From assembly GCF_040720935.1 (NCBI RefSeq), contig NZ_JBFDAE010000010.1, positions 1 through 64,000 on the forward strand: 64,000 bases of DNA, in the 5' to 3' direction. Both the position numbers and the translations under genes were made by a program. This DNA is from Jejuia sp040720935 (lineage in GTDB: Bacteria; Bacteroidota; Bacteroidia; Flavobacteriales; Flavobacteriaceae). How positions within the stretch are numbered: position 1 is the stretch's first letter; the number at the start of each line of letters is the position of its first letter. Shown in pieces: positions 50,634 to 59,566 of this stretch. The notes beneath the pieces were generated by a model. The model worked only from the letters and a program-made list of their open reading frames with translations, did not search any database and was not told the DNA's origin.

Positions 50634-51132
50634 AAGTTTTGATAGTAAAAGCGACTTAGCAATAGGGGCTGTTTTAGCTACTATTATTTCGTTAACACCG
50701 TTTCTCATAAATTTATGGCAAAGTGTTCCAAGTCAAAAGACTTGGAACACTTTTTTTGGTGAATTCACAAGTAACTATTATGAAGATGTTCAAGTTTTCA
50801 TATGGACATTAACAAGTAAAATAATACCATTAATACTTCTTTTTATTTGGATTTTCACAAATCGGCATTGGTGGTATCATGTTATATTAGTGCCAATAGC
50901 GATGTATATTTATCAAATCATTGAAATTTTTAATGATGAAATTCTTTTTACTGAAACCAATCAAATTTTATATTTATTACCCATTATGGCCATAGTAGTA
51001 CCCTCTATTTATCTAATAAGGGCAAGACTATTTAATAAGATAAATGAGGCTACAAAAAGTTTACAGGAGTTGGAAGATGAATTAAAAATTTCTCCAAAAA
51101 ATATCTGGGAAAAAGTTAAACAGTATTTTTAA
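50560..51132 (+). CDS. Four-helix membrane protein, start uncertain
   Basis: The frame has three to four membrane helices (about 32-52, 78-98, 104-124 and 138-155) and a conserved-looking FTNRHWWYHVILVPIAMYIYQI. The hydrophobic part starts after STHRSFDSKSDLAIGAVLAT. The only in-frame ATG lies inside the small secreted gene at 50560, giving 190 residues with about 20 polar extra residues. A start near STHRSF would be more natural, but the codon there is GTA. The function is unknown. Confidence 0.7.
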   Translation: MQNKQQKSTKEKLKSQEKQTVSTHRSFDSKSDLAIGAVLATIISLTPFLINLWQSVPSQKTWNTFFGEFTSNYYEDVQVFIWTLTSKIIPLILLFIWIFTNRHWWYHVILVPIAMYIYQIIEIFNDEILFTETNQILYLLPIMAIVVPSIYLIRARLFNKINEATKSLQELEDELKISPKNIWEKVKQYF

Positions 51133-51135
51133 CAT

Positions 51136-53562
51136 TTAATCTTTTTCTAGTCTATCGCGCTCATTTAAATCAATAGTTTCTTTTTTCTCTTTTAACCTGT
51201 AATTACCAAACTTATAATTAAAGCCAAAGGTAAATAATCTAGTTTCAAAATTGGAAGCTATAAACAAATCTTGATTAGCATACTTGGTAGTTTGCGTATA
51301 ACTGCGTGTATTAAAAATATCTTGTACACCAATACTAATTGAAGCTCTGTTTTTCCAAAGTGTTTTATTTACATTAATATATACACCTAGCCTACTACTA
51401 ATATCACTTGGGCCTATAACAACTGGCCCTATAAAATCTACAGAAAGATCAGCAGTTAAACTTTTGTCCTCTAAAAAACTGAAGTAATTTATAATATTGG
51501 CATAGACAGACCATTTATCATTTTTCAGTAATTCATTATTCCCTTCTAAAGCGAAAAAATTATTCTCGTAATAAAAAAATGAGGATAAGATGTAAAGGTT
51601 CCAATCCTTAACAATTTCTGTGTAAGTTGTGAAATCTAAACCATAGGACACATTATTATCTATATTAGTAAAAGTGTGTTTTAAAATTCTGCTGTCATTA
51701 TCCAGAAAAGGTAATTCTAAAGTAGGATTTTTTTCGTAACGATAATAGAGTTCAAAAGTATATGTATCGTTAATAGTGTATCCTAAAATAAAATTATCAT
51801 CTATTTCAGGTAATAAATTAGGGTCTCCAGTAACAAATGCATTATCATTTAAAAAATATTTAAATGGATTCAATTGTCTATATCTTGGTCGGTAAATACG
51901 TTTGTTATAGCTAAAATAAAGGTCGTCATCACTATTTAAACTATTCAAAATATAGAAGGATGGAAATAGGTTTGTATAACTGTTATTGCTTAAGGTATTT
52001 GTGGATAATGATCTGCCTTCAGTTTCTGTATGCTCTACTCTTAAACCTGCCTTTAAGTTCCAATTTTCCCATTTTGTTTCAAAACTTAAATAACCTGCAT
52101 AATTCATTTCATTATATAAAAACGTATCAGAATTTTCTAAATCATCGGTTTTAATCCCGTTTTCAAAAACAAATTGATTGAGTATATTGTCTGAATCAAT
52201 TTTGGAAATTTTAGATCCTGCTTCAAATAACGAGTTATCGCTTGTAGGTAACTTATAATCTATCTGACCTGTAATCAATTCAATATTTTGTTCAGAAAAT
52301 GTTTGAAATTTATTATCTCGAAATGAAGTATTGGCGTTGGGAAGAAAATATCCTGTATTCACATCTTGAAAATCTGAATAGTCATAATTGGTATGGTGCA
52401 CATCTACTGATATTTTTTCACCTTCATTTTTAAATTTATGAGTATAACCAAGTGAAAACGCCAAATTAAATTTTTCAAGTACTGAATTATTAAATGTTCT
52501 AAACGTTGAATCTAAGGCTTTATTAGCACCAAAAACTTTGGTCAAACTATTTGATGCTATTTTTGAAACCTTTCTAGGAGCAAACAAGGTATTGGCTGAA
52601 AAATTCAGACTATTAAAATCATTAAAATCATAATTAATAGTTGCCGACATATTTTGATTGGCAGACTTATGTGTTCTTCTTAAATCCGTATTCCAGCTAG
52701 AAGTAATCGTGTTATTATTAATAAAATTTATGTCTTCAAGATTATTTCTGTAATTTTTTTTCGGACTTATATTATAATTGATATAAGTACTCAGTTTTTT
52801 TGTTTTGAAAAAATGGCTCGTTCCAAAGGAATATTTTGGAAACTCTGGCCCTTGTTTGAAATTGCCAAAAATACTTCCGTGATAACCCGAAATTATATTT
52901 TTACTTGTTTTAATATTAAGAACTGCACCACCTTCGGCTTCGTATTTTGCTGGAGGATTTGTAATAACCTCAATAGACTTTATATTATTAGCAGGAGTTG
53001 CTTCCAATAACTGCTGCACTTCTTCCATTGATAAATGTACTCTCCTATCATTTATATAAACAACTGGAGTGGCATTTTTAACAGAAATCGAGCCACCGCT
53101 AACTATAACTCCTGGCGTATGTTTTAAAACATCCAAAACATTATTGTTCGATAAGGTGGAGTTTTCAACATTAAATACTAGACGGTCAACCATACGCCTT
53201 ATGGTTGGTCTTTTTGCAGTTACCACTACCCCGTCAAGATTTTCAGTTTTCTCTATTAAGGTAATAGTTTCTATCACTAAATCTTTATCTAGCTCTATTC
53301 TTTTTTCAAAATCATCATAACCTAAGAAGCTGATTTTTAACACATAAGATTTTCCTTTTAAATCATTAAATTCAAAATAGCCCTTTTCATTAGTTGTAGT
53401 CCCACATGAAATTTTATTACTTTCAGGAATTTCTAAAACTACATTTGCAAATGCTATCGGTACATTTTTTTCATCCAACACACGTCCTTTCAAATGATAA
53501 CTTTGAGAGAATATTAATAAAGAATTAAGAAAAAATAAATAGACTAGGTGCTTAGGCTGCAT
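51136..53562 (-). CDS. TonB-dependent-receptor-like outer membrane protein
   Basis: This 808-residue protein has a signal peptide (1-about 20), a carboxypeptidase-like regulatory domain (LKGRVLDEKNVPIAFANVVLE ... YVLKISFLGYDDFEKRIEL), a plug domain (VVVTAKRPTIRRMVDRLVFNVE, DVLKHTPGVIV, IEVITNPPAKYEAEGGAVLNIKT) and a 22-strand-type barrel ending in TFGFNYKFGNYRLKEKKE. This outer-membrane-barrel subgroup often lacks a clear TonB box. The ligand is unknown. It is convergent with the 50560 gene, only three bases away. Confidence 0.92.
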   Translation of the reverse strand: MQPKHLVYLFFLNSLLIFSQSYHLKGRVLDEKNVPIAFANVVLEIPESNKISCGTTTNEKGYFEFNDLKGKSYVLKISFLGYDDFEKRIELDKDLVIETITLIEKTENLDGVVVTAKRPTIRRMVDRLVFNVENSTLSNNNVLDVLKHTPGVIVSGGSISVKNATPVVYINDRRVHLSMEEVQQLLEATPANNIKSIEVITNPPAKYEAEGGAVLNIKTSKNIISGYHGSIFGNFKQGPEFPKYSFGTSHFFKTKKLSTYINYNISPKKNYRNNLEDINFINNNTITSSWNTDLRRTHKSANQNMSATINYDFNDFNSLNFSANTLFAPRKVSKIASNSLTKVFGANKALDSTFRTFNNSVLEKFNLAFSLGYTHKFKNEGEKISVDVHHTNYDYSDFQDVNTGYFLPNANTSFRDNKFQTFSEQNIELITGQIDYKLPTSDNSLFEAGSKISKIDSDNILNQFVFENGIKTDDLENSDTFLYNEMNYAGYLSFETKWENWNLKAGLRVEHTETEGRSLSTNTLSNNSYTNLFPSFYILNSLNSDDDLYFSYNKRIYRPRYRQLNPFKYFLNDNAFVTGDPNLLPEIDDNFILGYTINDTYTFELYYRYEKNPTLELPFLDNDSRILKHTFTNIDNNVSYGLDFTTYTEIVKDWNLYILSSFFYYENNFFALEGNNELLKNDKWSVYANIINYFSFLEDKSLTADLSVDFIGPVVIGPSDISSRLGVYINVNKTLWKNRASISIGVQDIFNTRSYTQTTKYANQDLFIASNFETRLFTFGFNYKFGNYRLKEKKETIDLNERDRLEKD

Positions 53563-53746
53563 AAATAGTTTTGTACCACAAAATTAGAACAATTAAATTA
53601 AACATGATTGTGCTAACACCTCAGTAATTTAAACGAATTTTCCTGCTTAATCCATCTTGATTTAACAGAAAATAAATAAATTCTATACAACTAATTATAA
53701 AACCCAAAAATATTTGTAATTTCAAACTTGTTAAACAAACCAAATT

Positions 53747-54946
53747 ATGTCCACATCTTTGTCGCCATTTACAAAGCAACAATTACTTCCTCAAGAAGAA
53801 ACATTAGAAATATATAATCATAAAAGACAATTATTCATTGGTATTCCAAAGGAAACTGCCTATCAAGAAAACAGAATTTGTTTAACTCCTGACGCCGTAT
53901 CAGCACTTGTAAGTAATGGACATCGCGTTTTAATAGAATCCGGAGCTGGCAAGGGCTCAAGGTTTAGCGATAAAGATTATAGCGAAGCAGGCGCTGAAAT
54001 ATCAAAGGATACCGCAAAGGTATTTTCATGCCCGATGGTTTTAAAAGTAGAACCGCCAAGTTTAGAACAAATAAAGTTATTAAATCCTCAAACTATTTTA
54101 ATATCTGCGTTACAATTAAAAACCCAAGAAAAAAAATATTTTGAAGCCTTGGCCTCCAAAAGAATTACAGCACTTGCTTTTGAGTTCATTAAAGACGAAG
54201 ATGGCACCTATCCAGCGGTGCGTTCTTTGAGTGAAATTGCAGGAACAGCTTCGGTATTAATTGCCTCAGAATTATTGTCTAGTAGTAAAGATAGTTCTGG
54301 TTTAATGTTTGGTAACATAAGCGGTGTACCTCCTGTTGAAGTAGTGATTTTAGGTGCGGGAACTGTTGGGGAATATGCTGCAAGAAGTGCCATTGGTTTA
54401 GGAGCGGGCATTAAAGTATTCGATAATTCTATTACAAAATTAAGGCGTTTACAAACTAATTTGGGTCGCGCTTTATTTACTTCTACCATTCAGCCTAAAA
54501 ATCTTATTAAAGCTTTAAAACGTTGTGATGTTATTATTGGTGCGGTAAGAGGGGCTAACCGCGCTCCTATTGTTGTGTCTGAAAGTATGGTGCTGCACAT
54601 GAAAAGAGGTGCCGTAATAATTGATGTTAGTATAGATATGGGCGGCTGTTTTGAAACTAGCGAAGTGACATCACATAAGCAACCAACATTTGTTAAACAT
54701 GGGGTTATTCACTATTGTGTGCCCAACATCCCCGCACGCTATTCTAGAACTGCCTCTATTTCTATTAGTAATATTTTTACACCCTATTTAATGAAAATTG
54801 CTGAAGACGGTGGTATAGAAAATTCTTTAAGATTTGATAAAGGTTTGAAAAATGGATTGTACTTTTACCACGGTATTTTAACTAGTAAATCTGTTGGTGA
54901 ATGGTTTGATTTAAAGTATAGTGATATTAATCTCTTAGTATTTTAA
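53747..54946 (+). CDS. ald: Alanine dehydrogenase
   Basis: The enzyme interconverts alanine and pyruvate plus ammonia with NAD. The 399 residues have the family pattern: GIPKETAYQENRICLTPDAV (about 31-50), HRVLIESGAGKGSRFSD, FEFIKDEDGTYPAVRSLSEIAG, the Rossmann motif VVILGAGTVGEYAARSAIGLGA and DVSIDMGGCFETS. The N-terminal extension of about 28 residues is common in flavobacteria. It diverges from the receptor gene with a 184-base gap. Confidence 0.93.
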   Translation: MSTSLSPFTKQQLLPQEETLEIYNHKRQLFIGIPKETAYQENRICLTPDAVSALVSNGHRVLIESGAGKGSRFSDKDYSEAGAEISKDTAKVFSCPMVLKVEPPSLEQIKLLNPQTILISALQLKTQEKKYFEALASKRITALAFEFIKDEDGTYPAVRSLSEIAGTASVLIASELLSSSKDSSGLMFGNISGVPPVEVVILGAGTVGEYAARSAIGLGAGIKVFDNSITKLRRLQTNLGRALFTSTIQPKNLIKALKRCDVIIGAVRGANRAPIVVSESMVLHMKRGAVIIDVSIDMGGCFETSEVTSHKQPTFVKHGVIHYCVPNIPARYSRTASISISNIFTPYLMKIAEDGGIENSLRFDKGLKNGLYFYHGILTSKSVGEWFDLKYSDINLLVF

Positions 54947-54983
54947 AATAATCTTCAGTACCGATTTCTTCTAAATTTTTTAA

Positions 54984-55355
54984 ATGAAACTCATACAACG
55001 TATTGGCTATTACCTAGGTGGTTTTTCAATTGGATTAATTATTCTTGCTTTCTTTTTCAATGGAAAAAAAACATCTTGTGCATATGGACTTGATGCAAGA
55101 GTTTTAAAGAACATTAATTCCAAACAAATAGTTTATAGCAACAATTTCTTAGAAAAAATTTCTGCAAGTAAAATTGATACATCTTCTATTAAATTGTTAC
55201 TAAAAAAGGGAGACATAAATTTTTCAAAAAGCGAAACAAGACGAGAACCTTGTGGTATTTATGCTGTTGAAGGTTATATAGATGAAAAAGAGGCTTTAAT
55301 TTCAGTTGAAAATTGCGATAGTATTGCTACAATTATCAATTTAGTTTTTGAATAA
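54984..55355 (+). CDS. Small membrane-anchored protein (possibly DUF4258-like)
   Basis: This 123-residue protein has one N-terminal membrane segment (about 8-26, YLGGFSIGLIILAFFF) and a soluble part with four cysteines, SCAYGLDARVLKNI and GDINFSKSETRREPCGIYAVEG. The pattern recalls DUF4258 domains, but I am not certain. It is located 37 bases after ald and touches the next gene, so these may be cotranscribed. Confidence 0.6.
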   Translation: MKLIQRIGYYLGGFSIGLIILAFFFNGKKTSCAYGLDARVLKNINSKQIVYSNNFLEKISASKIDTSSIKLLLKKGDINFSKSETRREPCGIYAVEGYIDEKEALISVENCDSIATIINLVFE

Positions 55356-55948
55356 TGATGAAGCGGATTTTCGACTTCACGTTTGCCATAATTGGATTAA
55401 TCCTACTCTTTCCAATTTTAATTATTATCGCTATTGCCATTAAAATCGATTCCCGAGGCCCTGTATTATTTATGCAAGCTCGTGTAGGGGAAAATAATAC
55501 CGAATTTAATATTTATAAATTCCGTACAATGCGGGTCCAATCTCAAAAAAAGGGATTATTAACCATTGGTAACAAAGATTTAAGAGTCACAAAGGTTGGT
55601 TATTTCTTAAGGCGCTATAAAATTGATGAATTTCCACAGCTACTAAATATCATAAAAGGCGACATGAGTTTTGTGGGACCTAGACCGGAACTAAGATATT
55701 ATGTCAACTTTTATAAAGAAGAAGACCTAATAATATTTAATGTAAAACCAGGAATAACAGGTCTAGCTTCATTAGAATACCGAAATGAAGTTGAATTGTT
55801 AAAAAAAGCAGAAGATCCAGAATCTTATTTTATCAACACCATTATACCCGACAAACTGCGGTATAACAAGCTTTATTTGAAAAAACAAAACTTCTTTTTC
55901 GATTTAAAACTTATTGCGATAACAATATTTAGAGTGATTTTTAAGTAG
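55355..55948 (+). CDS. Sugar transferase of the undecaprenyl-phosphate type
   Basis: Enzymes of this family (WcaJ/PglC-like) move a phosphosugar to undecaprenyl phosphate to start O-unit or exopolysaccharide synthesis. The 197 residues are the short, catalytic form: MKRIFDFTFAIIGLILLFPI, a membrane helix, then RGPVLFMQARVG, FNIYKFRTMR, RVTKVGYFLRRYKIDEFPQL, MSFVGPRPE and KPGITGLASLEYR. All catalytic positions (Asp-Glu in IDEFPQ) are kept. It overlaps the previous gene by one base and precedes a CapD-like gene. Confidence 0.95.
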   Translation: MMKRIFDFTFAIIGLILLFPILIIIAIAIKIDSRGPVLFMQARVGENNTEFNIYKFRTMRVQSQKKGLLTIGNKDLRVTKVGYFLRRYKIDEFPQLLNIIKGDMSFVGPRPELRYYVNFYKEEDLIIFNVKPGITGLASLEYRNEVELLKKAEDPESYFINTIIPDKLRYNKLYLKKQNFFFDLKLIAITIFRVIFK

Positions 55949-56038
55949 TTATTAACAAGCTCTTGGAATAACAGTTTATTATTCCTACTTTTCAGAGATA
56001 TTCAACCAACAAATCTGTATTTCAGCCAATTCTCTCAA

Positions 56039-57103
56039 ATGCGCTACTCTTCGCGAAATCGTATAAAGCAATTACTAGATAACTCAGGTTTACTGGGTTC
56101 AAAATCCATAAACAATTTTCAATATAATTCTTATGACTTTTCAGATGAAACCATTTTGATAACTGGAGCTGCAGGTTCTATTGGAAGTGGATTGACCCAT
56201 CATTTATTAGCTTCAAATTTTAAAAAATTAATAGTAATTGATAATGCGGAGACACCTTTGTTTTATCTAAAATGTGAGGTTGAAGCTAAAAAAATTGAGA
56301 ATGTAGAGTTTATTCTCATGGATATTAGAGACAACGAATCTATGGCATGGCTTTTTGAAACCTATAATCCTTCACTAATTTTTCATACGGCAGCCTATAA
56401 GCATGTTGAACTCATGGAGCAAAATCCCTATGAGGCTGTAAAGCTAAATATTCATGCCACAAAATGTCTTGCTAAATTGTCCGTTAAGCACAATGTTAAA
56501 AAATTTGTTTTCATTTCGACAGATAAAGCTGTAAACCCTATTGGCGTCATGGGCATGACTAAATTTATAGCGGAAAATTATTTAAATGTTTTAAACAATG
56601 ACAGTAAGACAGCATTTGTAACTACTCGGTTTGGGAATATTTTTGGGTCAAATGGTTCTGTAGTTCCTCTTTTCTTAAAACAATTAAATAGTGGACAACC
56701 TTTAACAGTTAAAGATAAAAAAGCAAGCCGATTCTTTATCGACAAAAGAAAAGCTTGTGATTTAATTTTAACAGTTGCTCAAATGGATACTCATCACTAT
56801 GATTTGGTGTCTTTTGACATGAACAGCCCGATTAAAATTATAGATCTTGCAAAAGTGATGCTCTCCTCAGTTAGTGATGAATTAAAAACCCATATTGAAA
56901 TAACAAACCTTTCTTCCGAAGAAAAACTGACTGAATCTATGATATCTAAAAACGAGCAATTAATTCCTAGCACGAACAAAGACATTTATTTCGTAAAAAA
57001 GAAAAGTGATATACAATTAAACTTAAAACCTCTCAAAAACATCAATACTTCAATTAAAAACGAAGACATTAAATTGATTTTAAAGCACATATCTTATTCT
57101 TAA
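56039..57103 (+). CDS. CapD-like nucleotide-sugar dehydratase/epimerase, short form
   Basis: This 354-residue protein has a Rossmann motif TGAAGSIGSGL at about 41-51, HTAAYKHVELMEQNP and VFISTDKAVNPIGVMGMTK, which is the STDK form of UDP-GlcNAc 4,6-dehydratases (CapD/FlaA1). The long membrane N-terminus of classic CapD is absent; only about 35 residues precede the Rossmann motif. It should modify a nucleotide sugar for the polysaccharide started by the neighbouring transferase. Its stop shares the TTAA with the stop of the proline dehydrogenase gene. Confidence 0.9.
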   Translation: MRYSSRNRIKQLLDNSGLLGSKSINNFQYNSYDFSDETILITGAAGSIGSGLTHHLLASNFKKLIVIDNAETPLFYLKCEVEAKKIENVEFILMDIRDNESMAWLFETYNPSLIFHTAAYKHVELMEQNPYEAVKLNIHATKCLAKLSVKHNVKKFVFISTDKAVNPIGVMGMTKFIAENYLNVLNNDSKTAFVTTRFGNIFGSNGSVVPLFLKQLNSGQPLTVKDKKASRFFIDKRKACDLILTVAQMDTHHYDLVSFDMNSPIKIIDLAKVMLSSVSDELKTHIEITNLSSEEKLTESMISKNEQLIPSTNKDIYFVKKKSDIQLNLKPLKNINTSIKNEDIKLILKHISYS

Positions 57104-58275
57104 CCTAATTTTCTACGTTCCTTTTCTTTTTTCAAAAGTGATAATTCCCTACCAGTTTGTCCTGCCACCGAAGTATTCTCCTCTGCCCTTCTAATCAAAT
57201 ATGGCATCACATCTTTTATGGGGCCAAAAGGCATGTATTTTGCAACATTATACCCCATATGGGCTAAGTTAAAACTAATATGATCGCTCATACCATACAA
57301 TTGACCAAACCACACTCTAGGGTCATTATTAATGATGCCCTTTTCAACCATCAATTCCATTAAGCGATAAGAGCTTTCTTCGTTGTGGGTGCCTGCGAAT
57401 AGGGACATACAATCCAGATTTTCAATCATGTATTTAAGGGCTGTATTGAAATTTTCATCTGTTGCTGCTTTAGTTGGGCAAATAGGGGATTTATAATTTT
57501 TTTCCTCTGCTCTATCATTTTCTTTTTCCATATAAGCACCTCTCACCAATTTAAACCCCAAGTAATAGCCCTTGGATTTAGCAAGTTCATGTTGCTGTTT
57601 TAAAAAATCCATTCTGTCATGTCGATACATCTGTAATGTATTATAAACAATTGGTTTGTCGGTATTGTACTTTTGCATCATTTGAGTTACTACTTCATCG
57701 GCAGCATCCTGATACCAACTCTCTTCGGCATCTATTAAAACCGCAACGTCGTGTGCTTTTGCTTTCCTACAAACTATATCAAAACGCTCAACTACTTTGT
57801 GCCATTCTGCCTTTTCATTTTCATCCAATGCTACGCCTTTGTTTTTCTTTTCAAATAATTTAAAACGACCAAAACCAGAGGGTTTAAAAACGGCTATAGG
57901 TATTGCATCCAGAGCTTTCGCAAAATCAATAATATTTAAAACAATGGACAGGGCATTATCAAATTCGGTTTCGCTTTCTTTTCCTTCAACCGAATAATCT
58001 AATACAGAACTAACACCTTTTTCATACATTTTGTCAATTACCAGCAAACAATCTTCTTCATTAATACCACCACAAAAATGATCAAAAACAGTAGAGCGGA
58101 TCAAACCCTCAATTGGCAAATTGGCTTTTAACGCAAAGTTTGTTGCTGCTGTACCAATCTTAACAAGTGGTTCAATTGAAATCATTTTAAATAAAAAATA
58201 AGCGCGCTCCAATTCTGAATCACTCTTTAAACTAAAAGCAACCTCAGTATTGTTAAAGGTATCTCTGCTGATCAT
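57100..58275 (-). CDS. Proline dehydrogenase
   Basis: The FAD enzyme oxidises proline to pyrroline-5-carboxylate. The 391 residues carry the TIM-barrel motifs VLDYSVEGKE, VLIDAEESWYQDAAD, FKLVRGAYMEKEN, FAGTHNEES, VWFGQLYGMSDHISFNLA and YLIRRAEENTSVAGQ, all hallmarks of PRODH. It is convergent with the CapD-like gene (overlap of four bases, TTAA) and divergent from aroB. Confidence 0.95.
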   Translation of the reverse strand: MISRDTFNNTEVAFSLKSDSELERAYFLFKMISIEPLVKIGTAATNFALKANLPIEGLIRSTVFDHFCGGINEEDCLLVIDKMYEKGVSSVLDYSVEGKESETEFDNALSIVLNIIDFAKALDAIPIAVFKPSGFGRFKLFEKKNKGVALDENEKAEWHKVVERFDIVCRKAKAHDVAVLIDAEESWYQDAADEVVTQMMQKYNTDKPIVYNTLQMYRHDRMDFLKQQHELAKSKGYYLGFKLVRGAYMEKENDRAEEKNYKSPICPTKAATDENFNTALKYMIENLDCMSLFAGTHNEESSYRLMELMVEKGIINNDPRVWFGQLYGMSDHISFNLAHMGYNVAKYMPFGPIKDVMPYLIRRAEENTSVAGQTGRELSLLKKEKERRKLG

Positions 58276-58368
58276 TTCATTATAATTTCAACAAAGATAA
58301 TTATTGCCGAAGTATCATTTTTGTTAAAATCTCCTTAATTTCGCAGTCAATTTAATTGGACTTATTTT

Positions 58369-59436
58369 ATGGATTCCATAACTGCAAACAACGGAATAAT
58401 TCATTTTAACGAATTATGCTACACCTCGCTAAATAATCATATTAAAGAGAATAATTTCTCTAAAATTTTTATTCTAGTCGATACAAATACGCACGACTAC
58501 TGCTTACCTCGGCTTTTAGGTAATTTAGAAAGTAATCTTGCTATTGAAATTATTGAGATTGAAGCAGGAGAAATCCATAAAACCATAGATACTTGTGTTG
58601 GAGTTTGGAATACGCTTTCTGAATTAGATGGAGATAGAAAAAGTCTGTTAATTAATATTGGTGGTGGGGTTGTAACAGATTTAGGTGGTTTTGTAGCTTC
58701 TACATTTAAACGTGGCATTGCATATATAAACATCCCAACTTCATTGCTGGCTATGGTTGATGCCTCCGTTGGAGGGAAAACAGGGGTAGATTTAGGTACT
58801 TTAAAAAACCAGATTGGGGTTATAAGCACACCAGATATTGTACTCATAGATACTCAATATTTAGATACGTTACCCCAAGAACAAATGCGTTCTGGGTTGG
58901 CAGAGATGTTAAAGCACGGTTTAATTACTGGAGATACGTATTGGAAAAAGTTTGAGAATTTATCAGATTTATCACTAACGGATTTAGATGATTTAATTTA
59001 CGAATCGGTACTTATAAAGAAGGCTGTTGTAGATGAAGATCCTTTTGAAAGTGGTTTGAGAAAAACACTTAATTATGGGCATACCTTAGGACATGCCATT
59101 GAATCTTATTTTTTAAGCAACCCTAATAAAACTGACTTATTACATGGTGAAGCCATTGCTATCGGCATGATTTTGGCGAACTATATATCTACTAAATTAG
59201 TTGGTTTTCCTGAAGAAAAAACACATGATATCAAAAAATTATTTACTAAGTTTTATGGTAAAGTAGTCTTTGATAAAAACGACTATGCGCCAATAATAGA
59301 ATTGCTTAAATATGATAAAAAGAATTCTCATGGTAATATAAATTTTGTTTTACTTGAAGATATTGGGATTACAAAAATTGATTGTTTGGTGGATGAGGAA
59401 TTAATTCTGGAGGCTTTTGAGTATTACGCTATCTAA
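58369..59436 (+). CDS. aroB: 3-dehydroquinate synthase
   Basis: AroB makes 3-dehydroquinate from DAHP, the second step of the shikimate pathway. The 355 residues include NIGGGVVTDLGGFVASTFKRGI, PTSLLAMVDASVGGKTGVDLG, KNQIGV, the zinc ligands in GLAEMLKHGL, LNYGHTLGHAIES and HGEAIAIGM. A TAATTTCG at 58336-58343 may be its -7 element. It diverges from the proline dehydrogenase gene. Confidence 0.97.
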   Translation: MDSITANNGIIHFNELCYTSLNNHIKENNFSKIFILVDTNTHDYCLPRLLGNLESNLAIEIIEIEAGEIHKTIDTCVGVWNTLSELDGDRKSLLINIGGGVVTDLGGFVASTFKRGIAYINIPTSLLAMVDASVGGKTGVDLGTLKNQIGVISTPDIVLIDTQYLDTLPQEQMRSGLAEMLKHGLITGDTYWKKFENLSDLSLTDLDDLIYESVLIKKAVVDEDPFESGLRKTLNYGHTLGHAIESYFLSNPNKTDLLHGEAIAIGMILANYISTKLVGFPEEKTHDIKKLFTKFYGKVVFDKNDYAPIIELLKYDKKNSHGNINFVLLEDIGITKIDCLVDEELILEAFEYYAI

Positions 59437-59566
59437 AAATGAATCTTTGAATTAATTTATAATTCTCATTAAAATATAAGTCTTATCAAAAAACAGAAAA
59501 ACCAAAACATTGCTGTTCTGGTTTCCCCAATTACTTGTTCAAGTACAAAACTTAAAATCTTAATAT

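Noticed and set aside
57100..57103. Functional overlap of the CapD-like and proline dehydrogenase genes
   Set aside because: The shared TTAA merely serves as stop codon on both strands, a common result of tight convergent packing.
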